A stretch of 55,326 nucleotides of DNA from Desulfatiglans anilini DSM 4660 (lineage in GTDB: Bacteria; Desulfobacterota; DSM-4660; Desulfatiglandales; Desulfatiglandaceae). Positions 16,288 to 24,823 of the stretch are shown here, piece by piece. The translations under genes and the position numbers were made by a program. How positions within the stretch are numbered: the first letter of the stretch is position 1; every line of letters starts with the position of its first letter. The DNA is taken from positions 1 to 55,326 of the forward strand of contig NZ_AULM01000026.1 of the NCBI RefSeq assembly GCF_000422285.1, read 5' to 3'. Under the pieces are notes generated by a model that was not told the DNA's origin, searched no databases, and saw only the letters and a list, made by a program, of their open reading frames with translations.

Positions 16288-16807
16288 ATGACCTCCCCGA
16301 TTGAGCGGCATCCAGCACGGCCTGGACCACCTCGTAGTGGGAGATACAGCGGCAATAGTGCCCAGCCAGGGCCTGCTTCACGGCGTCTTCTCCGGGGGCC
16401 GGATCTCTCTCGAGCAGGGCCTTGGAGCTCATCAGAATGCCCGGCGTGCAAAAACCGCACTGAAAGGCCGTGTTGTCGATGAAGGCCTGCTGAAGAGGGT
16501 GCAGCCGGCCGGTCGCGCCGTCTTCGAGCCCCTCTACGGTTTCAATGCAGCGGCCGTGACATTCGACTGTCAGGGTCACGCAGGACAGCACCGGCTTTCC
16601 GTCCATCAAAACCGTGCAGGCCCCGCACGCCCCCTGGTCGCACCCGACCTTGGTCCCGGTCAGACCCAGGGTCTCCCGCAACGTCTGCGCCAAAGTGTGC
16701 GCCGGTGCGACTGCGCCGTGGGCGTCCCCAACCGGCAGATCATAGGATCGGCCGTTGACCATCAGGTTTATGATATGTCTTTCCCGCTCTCTGCGCTCTT
16801 CGTTCAT
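16280..16807 (-). CDS. Molybdenum hydroxylase small [2Fe-2S] subunit
   Basis: A 175-residue two-cluster iron-sulfur subunit. Plant-type [2Fe-2S] ligands GCDQGACGACTVLMDGKPVLSC in the N-terminal half and the four-helix cluster motif CGFCTPG...GHYCRC in the C-terminal half are all present. It passes electrons from Moco to the FAD subunit. The N-terminal about 15 residues are charged with no Tat signal, so the enzyme is cytoplasmic. A GGAGG lies 11 bases before the ATG. First gene of the three-subunit enzyme, 67 bp after the thiolase. Confidence 0.94.
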   Translation of the reverse strand: MNEERRERERHIINLMVNGRSYDLPVGDAHGAVAPAHTLAQTLRETLGLTGTKVGCDQGACGACTVLMDGKPVLSCVTLTVECHGRCIETVEGLEDGATGRLHPLQQAFIDNTAFQCGFCTPGILMSSKALLERDPAPGEDAVKQALAGHYCRCISHYEVVQAVLDAAQSGRSYD

Positions 16808-16874
16808 CTCTTATAGCGCCTCCCGCCCGGGGATAAGCCGGGCGAAGCAGTATGTCTTTTGCATCAACAGCCTG

Positions 16875-18071
16875 TTACTCCGCACGCTCGACGATGATGG
16901 CCTGGCCGTGTCCGCCTCCCCCACACAAGGAAGCCATCCCCCGCTTCAGACCCCGCTTTTCCATCTCGTGGATCAAGCTTACAACAATACGGCAACCTGT
17001 GTTTCCGATCGGATGGCCCAAGGCTATCCCGCTCCCATTGACATTGACGATCTCCCGGTTCAGTCCGAGTTCCCGTTCTACGGCCACTGAAGGGGCCGCG
17101 AAGGCCTCGTTGATCTCGAACAGCTCCATTTCTTCAAGCGAAAGCCCGGTCTGCTTTAAGAGTTTGCGGATGGCATAAATCGGCCCGATCCCCATATAAC
17201 GCGGGTCCACACCGACAGCCGCCGAGCCTACCACCCACCACTGTCTTTTCATTCCGCACTCGTCCGCCATGCGCTTCGAAAGCACCAGGACGGCGCTCGC
17301 CCCGTCGTTCAGACCGGAGGAGTTTCCCGGCGTGACGGTCCCTCCCTCCTTGAAGGCGGGCGGCAGTTTATGCAACTCTTCGAGGGTCGTTTCAGGCCTC
17401 GGATGCTCGTCGGTATCCACCACGATATCGGGTTTGCCCCTCTTACCCGGAATCACCACAGGAACGATTTCGTCCTTGAACCGCTCACTTTCCAACGCCC
17501 TTTTGGCCCTCATCTGGCTGACAAAAGCGAATTCGTCCTGGTCCTCCCTGGAGACGCCGTACTTTTCAGCCACGTTTTCGGCGGTCATACCCATAATGAG
17601 CCCCGAGTGGTGATCGGTCAAGCCGTCCCAGATCCCGTCGGAGAGTTCCTGATGCCGGAGGCGCAACCCCCACCGGGCGTTTTTGATGCTGTAGGAGACG
17701 TTGCTCATGCTCTCACCGCCGCCCGCAATCAGCGCCTCGCCTTCCCCGAGTCGGATCGCCATGGCGGCGATGCGGATCGCTTCCATGGAAGAGCAGCAAG
17801 CGCGGTTGACGTGCACTGCCGAGACATGCTCAGGGATGCCGGCCTTTAAGACCGCACCGCGCGCCAGCCCGTTTTCGTCGCTCCGCGGCATCGCCACCCC
17901 CCAATAAACGTCATCCAATCGTTCTTTCGGAAAATTCACCCGTTCGCAGACTTCCTTCAAAACCGTGACGGCCAACTGCTCCTGCAACAGCGCACGCAGA
18001 GATCCGCCGAAATCGCCTATCGGGGTCCTCACCGCCGATACGATCACAGGTTCGTTCTTAGCTATTGACAT
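16875..18071 (-). CDS. Thiolase family acyl-CoA acetyltransferase
   Basis: A 398-residue thiolase with the nucleophile in VNRACCSSMEAI, the FEINEAFAAPSVA motif, the His of GIALGHPIGNTG and the second Cys of LCGGGGHGQAI. The usual CASG around the nucleophile is CCSS and the third motif has GHG where GMG is common; both are variants within the family. It cleaves 3-oxoacyl-CoA with CoA, closing beta-oxidation, or acts in the reverse direction. AGGAAAGG precedes the start. 65 bp after the acyl-CoA dehydrogenase and in the same operon. Confidence 0.95.
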   Translation of the reverse strand: MSIAKNEPVIVSAVRTPIGDFGGSLRALLQEQLAVTVLKEVCERVNFPKERLDDVYWGVAMPRSDENGLARGAVLKAGIPEHVSAVHVNRACCSSMEAIRIAAMAIRLGEGEALIAGGGESMSNVSYSIKNARWGLRLRHQELSDGIWDGLTDHHSGLIMGMTAENVAEKYGVSREDQDEFAFVSQMRAKRALESERFKDEIVPVVIPGKRGKPDIVVDTDEHPRPETTLEELHKLPPAFKEGGTVTPGNSSGLNDGASAVLVLSKRMADECGMKRQWWVVGSAAVGVDPRYMGIGPIYAIRKLLKQTGLSLEEMELFEINEAFAAPSVAVERELGLNREIVNVNGSGIALGHPIGNTGCRIVVSLIHEMEKRGLKRGMASLCGGGGHGQAIIVERAE

Positions 18072-18136
18072 ATCCTTTCCTCGCTTTCAACGATTACATT
18101 CTGTCACTTCCGCCAATCCCTCTTCAGTGCGGTGAA

Positions 18137-19306
18137 CTACCAGCCCATGACCTTCAAGCCGTTTCCCTTGAGAAGCCTTTTGGCGATAATGAGCTTTTCG
18201 ATCTCCTTGCTGCCCTCATAGATCTCGACGATCTTCGCGTCCCGATAGAAACGGCTGATGTCGTACTCGTCCATGAAACCGTATCCGCCGTGCAACTGAA
18301 GGGATTCATCGACGACCCGCACCCCTGTCTCTCCGGCGAACCACTTGGCCATCGAGATCAACATTTCTTCAAGCTCTCCCCTGTCGAGCTTCCACGCCGC
18401 CTTGTAGACAAGGTTTCTTGCCGCCTCGGTCAAGGTCGCCATCTCAGCCAGCTTCCCCTGCACCATCTGGAACGTAGACAGGGTCGTACCGAACTGCCGC
18501 CTCTGCTTGACATGCTTCAGAGCCATCTCCAGGGCCCCCTGTGCAACGCCCACGCCCTGCGCAGCCACATACGACCGGGAGCGATTGAAAAACGCCATGA
18601 AAGATTTGAACCCGCTACCCTCTTCACCGATCAAGTTTTCGGCGAGCACCTCGACGTTGTCGAAAACGATCTCGGCCGTGTCGTGCGCCCGGATGCCGAG
18701 CTTGCCCCTCAACTTGCTGCGGCTGATCCCAGGCCGCGACGCCTCGATGACCATCACACTGTGCCTCTCGTGCCGGGACCCGGCATCCGGATTGGTCAAG
18801 CACAACGTCACGAAGAAATCTGCGATGTTTCCATTGGATATAAACATCTTGGAACCGTTGACGATATACTTGTCTCCGCTCTTTTCCGCCCGTGTCGCGA
18901 CAGAGAGGACATCGCTCCCCGCATCCGGCTCGGTGGCGGCCACCGCACTGATGGCCTCCCCCTTGCAGATCGGCATGAGCAACTTTTTCTTCTGCTCCTC
19001 CGTGCCGAAGAGAAGGATCATCTCGGCGCCAAAACAGGGGCAAAGAGTGGCGCCCCCCAGCCCTGGGTCGACCCGCCAGAACTCTTCCGTCACCAGGGCG
19101 TTTTCGAGATACCCGTAACCGCCGCCGCCGTAGGCCTCGTCGATGAATAACCCCACGAATCCGAGTTCGCAAGCCATCTTGATCAGTTCAAGACTGGTTT
19201 TCTCCTCCCGATCGCACTCTTTGGCTACCTTCGGGAATTCACCCTCCGCAAATTCCCTGGCGGCCTTCTTTATTTCTTTTTGTTCACGCGTTAAATTGAA
19301 ATCCAT
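18137..19306 (-). CDS. Acyl-CoA dehydrogenase
   Basis: A 389-residue FAD-dependent acyl-CoA dehydrogenase: ATEPDAGSD and SNGNIADFFVTL flavin-binding strands, KLGIRAHDTAEIVFDNVEV, RQFGTTLSTFQMVQ, LHGGYGFMDEYDISRFYRDAK and a catalytic Glu in VEIYEGSKEIEKLIIA. It introduces the alpha-beta double bond and passes electrons to ETF. The second ATG (19306) is chosen because GGAGG sits nine bases ahead; the first ATG (19315) would lie almost on it. First gene of the cluster running to 10193; substrate chain length is not evident. Confidence 0.95.
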   Translation of the reverse strand: MDFNLTREQKEIKKAAREFAEGEFPKVAKECDREEKTSLELIKMACELGFVGLFIDEAYGGGGYGYLENALVTEEFWRVDPGLGGATLCPCFGAEMILLFGTEEQKKKLLMPICKGEAISAVAATEPDAGSDVLSVATRAEKSGDKYIVNGSKMFISNGNIADFFVTLCLTNPDAGSRHERHSVMVIEASRPGISRSKLRGKLGIRAHDTAEIVFDNVEVLAENLIGEEGSGFKSFMAFFNRSRSYVAAQGVGVAQGALEMALKHVKQRRQFGTTLSTFQMVQGKLAEMATLTEAARNLVYKAAWKLDRGELEEMLISMAKWFAGETGVRVVDESLQLHGGYGFMDEYDISRFYRDAKIVEIYEGSKEIEKLIIAKRLLKGNGLKVMGW

Positions 19307-19351
19307 TACAGTCATTCCTCCAGCATTTTCACATTTTAATTTTTTTAGTGC

Positions 19352-19380
19352 ATTATAGAGAAAATTTGGCTTTTCAAATA
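19352..19380 (-). promoter_or_regulatory. Putative promoter of the acyl-CoA dehydrogenase cluster
   Basis: On the minus strand a consensus TATAAT lies at 19357-19352, about 45 bp before the start codon, with weak TTTGAA- or ATTTGA-like -35 candidates 15-16 bp upstream. The surrounding 170 bp (19330-19500) are exceptionally AT-rich, unlike the rest of the window. Confidence 0.45.
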
Positions 19381-19507
19381 ATGATTTTTAAATTATTTAA
19401 TATATAAACATTGAAATATTTAGAGTTAAATTCTTTATCTACATAAAAAAATTTGAAATCATAATATTACTATTTTTATAAAGATAACTTTTATTGTCTT
19501 TTGTAGC

Positions 19508-19690
19508 ATCCATCCGGAACTGAGGATCATTTTCACACCCTTCCACTCTCACCCTGCAGAGGTGGATTCCGGATGTCCCCAATGTCAGAGAAAAAACAAT
19601 CTATTGCACAGAGGTGGCCGCTAAGCCTTTGGACAAGGAAGCGTGCAGACTGAGGCCGAGACTGGCAAAAAAGACTCTTTCCGGAATGTA
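19508..19690 (+). repeat. Dispersed palindromic element, degenerate copy R2
   Basis: A diverged copy: CATCCGGAACTGAGGAT and TTTTCACACCCTTC at the left match the reverse complement of copy R8, and the right part retains GCGTGCAGACTGAGGCCGAG, TGGCAAAAAAGAC and TTTCCGGA. The central palindrome is lost. It ends 11 bp from the end of the crotonase gene that follows. Confidence 0.65.
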
Positions 19691-19701
19691 TACAACTAGC
19701 C

Positions 19702-20472
19702 TCAAATTCCCTTGAACACAGCCGTTCGCCGCGATTTGAAGGCCGTAATCCCTTCGTTTTTGTCCGCAGTCCTGCAAAGACGCGCAAACCGCCCGGTTTC
19801 CTCCGCCAGTCCTTGATCCAGAGGAAGAGACATAGTGTCATAGACGGCGGCCTTTATCTCCGATATGGCGAGAGGGGCATTTTTCACCATCCTAGCGGCC
19901 ATTTTCAAGGCCAGATCCAATGCAGATTCAACGATTGCCACCTGCTCGACCAAACCGAGCTGCAGTGCATCGTTCGCATCGATGATCATCCCCGTAAACA
20001 TCATCTCCATGGCCTTTCCGGCACCTACCAGGCGCGGAAGCATCTGCGTTCCGCCGGCCCCTGGGAGCACTCCCAGAGTCACCTCGGGCAACCCCATGCG
20101 GGCATTCTGATCGGCGATCCGGACGTCACACGCCATCGCCAACTCGAGCCCGCCACCGGCGGCCATGCCGTTGATAGCAGCGATCACGGGCTTTCCACCC
20201 TGCCTCATCTCCCGATGCAATCCCTTGACGCCATCGGCCATCTTCCGGCCGGCGTCCATATCCGCAGCCAGCAACCTGTCCAAGTCGGCACCGGCAACAA
20301 AGATTTTCCCGGCCCCCGTTATAACCAGGACCCGGACACGACCATCAAGCATAGCCGCTTTGACGGCATCTCTCAGCTCATCCACTATTTCTTCGTTCAA
20401 GGCGTTTACGGGAGGTCTGTCAATGGTCAGGACCCGTACCCCACTCACAGGGTTTTCAATATTCACGTTCAT
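19702..20472 (-). CDS. Enoyl-CoA hydratase
   Basis: A 256-residue crotonase with both catalytic Glu positions, AAGGGLELAMACDVRIA and LPEVTLGVLPGAGGTQ, and the oxyanion loop FVAGADLDRLL. It hydrates trans-2-enoyl-CoA. The start MNVNIENP is taken at 20472, ten bases after AAGGA; a longer frame to 20565 lacks a site. It lies upstream of the acyl-CoA dehydrogenase gene but separated by 395 bp and by copy R2, with copy R3 on its other side, so it forms an isolated single-gene unit bracketed by repeats. Confidence 0.94.
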   Translation of the reverse strand: MNVNIENPVSGVRVLTIDRPPVNALNEEIVDELRDAVKAAMLDGRVRVLVITGAGKIFVAGADLDRLLAADMDAGRKMADGVKGLHREMRQGGKPVIAAINGMAAGGGLELAMACDVRIADQNARMGLPEVTLGVLPGAGGTQMLPRLVGAGKAMEMMFTGMIIDANDALQLGLVEQVAIVESALDLALKMAARMVKNAPLAISEIKAAVYDTMSLPLDQGLAEETGRFARLCRTADKNEGITAFKSRRTAVFKGI

Positions 20473-20642
20473 CAGTAAATAATCCTTTTCATCCCGGTGT
20501 CTGTAGAGCTCGAAACCCGCGTCCAGATCTCCCATTTTCCGACTTGAAACACTTCCGAGCGCCATGGCCGATCAGGAACACCCTCAGGCGGATTGTGCTG
20601 AGATCTCCGCTCTGGGGAATCAACCCCGTGTATAGTTTGTTC

Positions 20643-20817
20643 CCATCCGGAAATGATTTCCCAGTAGAACCCGGTTTCCAATCCGGAAATGAAAATTTTT
20701 GCCAAATATCAAGCAAATCAAGCATTTGTGCGGAGGCGACCTGCAGGTCGCCGCACAAGCAAACATGCAGATTGACGCCGAGATTGGCCAAAAAGACCAT
20801 TTCCGGATGGAAACTGT
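20643..20817 (+). repeat. Dispersed palindromic element, full copy R3 with left module
   Basis: The core carries the exact palindrome GGCGACCTGCAGGTCGCC at 20735-20752, flanked by GCATTTG/GCAAACATGC and TTTGCCAAATAT/ATTGGCCAAA arms. The outer ends are AATCCGGAAATGA (left) and CATTTCCGGATGG (right). A further module of about 45 bp (CCATCCGGAAATGATTTCCC, AGAACCCGGTTTCC) is attached at the left. The rest of the 400-bp gap around it has no gene. Confidence 0.88.
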
Positions 20818-20874
20818 TTGCAGATATAAGCATGCGACTTCATCTGAGTCAGTGAAATGACCTGTTTCGGATGG

Positions 20875-21363
20875 CTAAACCCAATAACCGAACCGTTCCC
20901 AAAATTCCTTATTTTCCTTTTTCCAGTCGGATCCAAACTTTTTTTCGTAATAATGATCAAACCGTTCAAGCCAACGCCTCATAAAACCCTTGCCCTTTTG
21001 CTGCGCTTCCAACACTTCATTCAGGATCGTTTCAATCTGGTTCATTTCCTCCTTAGGAACGTAGGAAACAGCACCATCCTGAAACGATTTCATCGTATCC
21101 TGTACACTCAGCGCATTGGCTGTCAACATGACCGGAATGATCTGCTTTTCTCGGGCTAGCTCCAAGAGCTTATATCCATCAACGCCCATAATATCCAAAA
21201 CAGCAATATCAAAGTGCTTTGTTTCAATATTCTGCTTAGCTTCTTCAAAGGTCTGAGCAGTTGTAATGTCACACATCGAAAGAAAATCCGACAAAGTTTC
21301 CAGAACATCTACTTCATCATCGACAATGAGAATTCTCTTGCCATCCAACAGACTATTTTTCAT
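20875..21363 (-). CDS. Receiver-only response regulator with helical tail
   Basis: A 162-residue protein: residues 1-120 form a receiver with the acidic pair (VDDE), phospho-acceptor Asp (VLDIMG), Thr (MLTANA) and Lys (VPKEE). There is no DNA-binding or enzymatic output domain; the C-terminal 40 residues are a charged, aromatic-rich tail (RFDHYYEKKFGSDWKKEN, FWERFGYW). ATG 21363 is seven bases after GGGGG; an upstream in-frame GTG is less likely. No histidine kinase lies next to it. It may act by protein contact; the target is unknown. Copy R3 is 57 bp from its 3' end. Confidence 0.88.
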   Translation of the reverse strand: MKNSLLDGKRILIVDDEVDVLETLSDFLSMCDITTAQTFEEAKQNIETKHFDIAVLDIMGVDGYKLLELAREKQIIPVMLTANALSVQDTMKSFQDGAVSYVPKEEMNQIETILNEVLEAQQKGKGFMRRWLERFDHYYEKKFGSDWKKENKEFWERFGYWV

Positions 21364-21593
21364 GCTCACACCCCCATATATCGGCAGAAGAAGCTCACAC
21401 TATTCAAAATAAAGCATTGAGTCGGCTTTTGTTCACTATCTCTTCAAAAATTCCATAAAAAAGTAGTTTTAAAAAAGTAATCAACTATCTATTCTCGAAT
21501 ACATGAAAATTGATAGACTTGATTTTAAAATTATCAACTCAATTGTTAATCATATATGAGATGATATTCGACGTATTAAAATATAATCTATAA

Positions 21594-22907
21594 TCATTTT
21601 ATCAATAGATTAGGTAGCCAAGTCACCAGATCAGGGAACAGAATAATAATTAAAAGGCAAAGCGCCTGAATAGCCACAAAAGGAAAAACCGATTTATAAA
21701 TATCCACCATGGTGATTGAATCTGGGACAATGCTTTTCATATAAAACAGATTGAATCCGAGGGGTGGTGTCAGATAGGACATCTCCATATTGATGATAAA
21801 CAGAACCCCAAACCACACGGGATCGAACCCCAGGGTCTTGATAAGCGGCACGAACACCGGCGTGCATATCATGATGATTCCACCGGGGTCCAGCAGCATG
21901 CCTAGAAAAATTAGAAAAATCTGAATGCCGATCAGAATTACATAGCGGGACACATCAAACGAAGCGACCGTCTCACTGATAAAATCCACCGCGCCAAGAG
22001 CGGTGTAGGTGGACGTCAGACATGTCCCTCCGATGATGATCCATATGATCATGCAAGAAAGGGAGAGTGATTGATAGGATGCCTGTTTGAAGATATTCCA
22101 GTTCAGGTTACGCGAAATCAGCGCACAGAAAAGCGCCCCGAGTGCGCCGATAGCGGCCGCCTCCGTAGGGGTGGCGACGCCCTTGAAGATGACCCCGAGC
22201 ACAAGAAGAATCAGGATGATGGGAAGAATAACGGCTCTGAGGGACACGAGTTTCTCCCGCCAACTCGCCCTCTCCTCTTTCGGCAGTGATGGTCCAAGTG
22301 ACGGATTTATATAGGACCGCACGCCGATATAGATGATGTACATCAGAGCCAGAAGGCCGCCCGGCAGCACTCCGCCGGCAAACAGGGCGCCGATGGACTC
22401 TCCTGCAAAGACGCCGTAAACGATCATCAGCACGCTAGGCGGGATGAGAATCCCCAGGGCCCCTCCCGCTGAAATGCACCCCACCGCAAGGTCTTTCTTG
22501 TACTGGTGTTTCAGCATGGAAGGCAACGCAATCACTCCCATCGCCACGGTTGCAGCCCCGCTGATTCCCGACATCGCAGCGAAGAAGGTGCAGATGATGA
22601 CCGTCCCCATGGCAAGCCCGCCTCGAATCCCCCCGATCCACTTGTACATCATCTCATAGAGGGCCTCGGCGATGCCGGAGTGCTGTAAAACGATCCCCAT
22701 GAACACAAAGAGGGGTATCGAGATCAGGATGAAATTGCTCATCACCCCATAAGCCGTGGACGAGATCATGAAGAGAGACGCCGGCCCCAGAAAGAAATAG
22801 TTGAAGATGACCGACAGCCCACCCAGTATGTAAACGAGCGGGAGCCCCGTTAGAAGACCGACCACCAGCGACAAAAAAAGAAGGGCGGTTATGCTTCCGA
22901 CTTCCAT
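21594..22907 (-). CDS. dctM: TRAP transporter large permease (DctM family)
   Basis: A 437-residue membrane protein with about 12 hydrophobic segments and the DctM hallmarks GLPLVYILGG, SGISGAATVAMGVIALPSM, GALGILIPPSVLMIVYG and LGMLLDPGGIIMICTPVFVP. It is the sodium-coupled import channel for an organic acid bound by DctP. It overlaps dctQ by 19 bp. The start follows AGGGGAGC. The neighbouring acyl-CoA ligase suggests the cargo is a carboxylic acid destined for CoA activation. Confidence 0.96.
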   Translation of the reverse strand: MEVGSITALLFLSLVVGLLTGLPLVYILGGLSVIFNYFFLGPASLFMISSTAYGVMSNFILISIPLFVFMGIVLQHSGIAEALYEMMYKWIGGIRGGLAMGTVIICTFFAAMSGISGAATVAMGVIALPSMLKHQYKKDLAVGCISAGGALGILIPPSVLMIVYGVFAGESIGALFAGGVLPGGLLALMYIIYIGVRSYINPSLGPSLPKEERASWREKLVSLRAVILPIILILLVLGVIFKGVATPTEAAAIGALGALFCALISRNLNWNIFKQASYQSLSLSCMIIWIIIGGTCLTSTYTALGAVDFISETVASFDVSRYVILIGIQIFLIFLGMLLDPGGIIMICTPVFVPLIKTLGFDPVWFGVLFIINMEMSYLTPPLGFNLFYMKSIVPDSITMVDIYKSVFPFVAIQALCLLIIILFPDLVTWLPNLLIK

Positions 22908-23419
22908 TGGTCTGCTCCCCTTTCGGTAATGAGTGCACGGATGTCACGAATCAATTTGACTAGAAGTTGAAGCAAAAGGAGTAAGGCCCCTAGCGGCAAA
23001 ACCATTCGGATCGGAAAAATCGGAGGCCCCCACTGGGTCGAGGCACGCTCGAGCATTAGCAGGGATTTCCACGCCGTTGCCCCTCCCTTCCACAGCAAAA
23101 CCCCCACGAAAAAAAACGCAACAAAGAAAGTGAGGATATCCACTGCCGCCCGAATGCGCGTAGGAAGAGCTCTCTGAACAAGATCCATATTCACGTGCCC
23201 GCCCCGCATTGCCGTATACGCACCCCCTACAACAATGAAAGTGCCGAAAAGCATGGCTGACACCTCATGTCCCCAGACCGTCGGGCTTTTGAAGACGTAT
23301 CTCGCGACAACCCCGTACCCGACCACAACCGCCAGCCCAAAGATTAAAAAACTAACAGCCTTGCCTGTCCATTCGCTGACTGATTCAATCAAACGCAAAC
23401 ACCGATCAAGTCGTCTCAT
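22889..23419 (-). CDS. dctQ: TRAP transporter small permease (DctQ family)
   Basis: A 176-residue protein with four predicted membrane helices (for example FLIFGLAVVVGYGVVARYVF and IRMVLPLGALLLLLQLLVKLI) and the family segments WGHEVSAMLFGTFIVVGGAYTAMRGGHVNMDLV. It supports the large permease. ATG 23419 follows ACGGAG; 14 extra residues upstream would run into the repeat copy R4. Part of a dctP-dctQ-dctM set. Confidence 0.93.
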   Translation of the reverse strand: MRRLDRCLRLIESVSEWTGKAVSFLIFGLAVVVGYGVVARYVFKSPTVWGHEVSAMLFGTFIVVGGAYTAMRGGHVNMDLVQRALPTRIRAAVDILTFFVAFFFVGVLLWKGGATAWKSLLMLERASTQWGPPIFPIRMVLPLGALLLLLQLLVKLIRDIRALITERGADQWKSEA

Positions 23420-23432
23420 GGTCGCTCCGTCA

Positions 23433-23619
23433 TTTCCATCCGGAGATGGCCTTTTTCCCAATGTGGGCCTTTCAATCTAAGCACTTGTCTGTAAAGCGAG
23501 CACCACAGGTCTCCTCCCTACAAACGCGAGATACACTTGATATCGCATGAAACAGGACACACCCCAAAGGGGCGGGACTGAGCGCGCGCAGCGTGTGAAG
23601 AAAACCCCATCACTTCCGG
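23433..23619 (-). repeat. Dispersed palindromic element, degenerate copy R4
   Basis: Begins TTTCCATCCGGAGATGGCC and continues with TTTTTCCCAATGTGGGCC, matching the left end of R8. Its right part carries GGGGCGGGACTGAGC and AGCGTGTGAAGAAAA, then CACTTCCGG, the same order as in R8. The middle is strongly diverged. It fills the gap between the dctP and dctQ genes and touches the dctQ start region. Confidence 0.65.
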
Positions 23620-23713
23620 CCACAAAATCTGCTCGTTTTGGATAAGCGCTGTACGGAAAAAACTCTCGAAAGGATGCATGGACATAGGCTCCATACATCC
23701 CTTCAAGATCTCA

Positions 23714-24745
23714 TTATTCGATGTAACCGAGTTCCTTGAGGAGCTCTTTCATCATATCGATCGCTTTCGCATTGGCCGGATCCTTTTTCGCCATCTTGTC
23801 CCAGATGACCATGGCGGCAGCTTTCATCTTTTCAACCTCGGTCTCAGGCAACGTATTGACGCTGACATTCCACTCCGCAACCATCTTGTGAAGCGATGTC
23901 TCGGCGATGACCCTCGTATAATCAACCGATCTGGAACTGCCAAACGCCATGGCGGCGGTCTCGATAATGTTCTGCTGCACTGGAGTCAAACGCTTCCAGA
24001 CATCCATATTGATCAGGAGGTTGTTCCATCCCCCCACGATGGGCTCCGGTTTCATGTAATTTTTCAAAACCTCATGAAATTTCATGATGTACATGGGGCC
24101 TGCATCTCCCCAATGCAGCCCGTCGACGACCCCCGTCGCCAAAGCGGTATAGAGTTCACCTCCCGGAATATACATCGTTGAAGCCCCCAGCTCCGTCAGC
24201 CATTCGGCCATGACACCGTACGCGCGAAGCTTCATGCCTTTCAGATCCTCAGCCTTCGTAACCGGCTTCCGCGTCATGAGACCCACCGGATACGCCTCGT
24301 ACGGGATGTGATAAACGTTATGCTTTGCGTAGCCCTCCTTCAGAAGGTCACTGTACCCTCTGTCGAACATGAAATATTTGGCCTCGTAGATATTTTTGAA
24401 GGCGAAAGGCAACCCAGCGACCTCGCTCACGGGAACAAGCTTGTGCCAGTACCCTTCGGCTATCAGGGCCATCTCCAGGGTGCCCTGCCCAACGGCATTC
24501 AAAACCTCCTCCATGGGGACGATCGAACCAACGCCGAAAAGTTTGATCTCGATCTGCCCTTCGGACAATTCCGAGACAGCCTTCGCAAATTTCCCCATGG
24601 TACGTTCAGTGTCAGAAGGAATCAGATGAGCCTGTAATTTCAACGTAATTTTCTTTGGAGAATCAGCAGCATCAGCGATCTGTGTCAAACCGCAGAACAC
24701 CATTGCAACGAGAGCAAATAAGAACCATCTTTTTTTCATCCGCAT
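23714..24745 (-). CDS. dctP: TRAP transporter solute-binding protein (DctP family)
   Basis: A 343-residue periplasmic binding protein. A signal peptide MRMKKRWFLFALVAMVFCG...ADA is followed by ITLKLQAHLIPSDTERTMGKFAKAVSELSEGQIEIKLFG, and the family segments VAGLPFAFKNIYEA and DLKGMKLRAYG, AEWLTELGAST. The ligand is a carboxylate, probably held by the Arg of KLRAYG as in other DctP proteins. ATG 24745 follows AAGGAGG. Transcribed ahead of dctQ with copy R4 between them. Confidence 0.95.
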   Translation of the reverse strand: MRMKKRWFLFALVAMVFCGLTQIADAADSPKKITLKLQAHLIPSDTERTMGKFAKAVSELSEGQIEIKLFGVGSIVPMEEVLNAVGQGTLEMALIAEGYWHKLVPVSEVAGLPFAFKNIYEAKYFMFDRGYSDLLKEGYAKHNVYHIPYEAYPVGLMTRKPVTKAEDLKGMKLRAYGVMAEWLTELGASTMYIPGGELYTALATGVVDGLHWGDAGPMYIMKFHEVLKNYMKPEPIVGGWNNLLINMDVWKRLTPVQQNIIETAAMAFGSSRSVDYTRVIAETSLHKMVAEWNVSVNTLPETEVEKMKAAAMVIWDKMAKKDPANAKAIDMMKELLKELGYIE

Positions 24746-24823
24746 ATCATGCCTCCTTTCGTTGACGCCCCTAAAAATAAAATTACGAACCAATGTTTCC
24801 CACACCGCTCAATAAGCCCCCTT

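Noticed and set aside
13021-16807. Definite naming as 4-hydroxybenzoyl-CoA reductase
   Set aside because: The cysteine loop of the FAD subunit is also found in PaoB-type aldehyde oxidoreductases and its spacing looks closer to these; no benzoyl-CoA reductase genes nearby.
23714-24805. Longer start for the solute-binding protein
   Set aside because: The extra residues precede the signal peptide and lack a ribosome-binding site; ATG 24745 has AAGGAGG.
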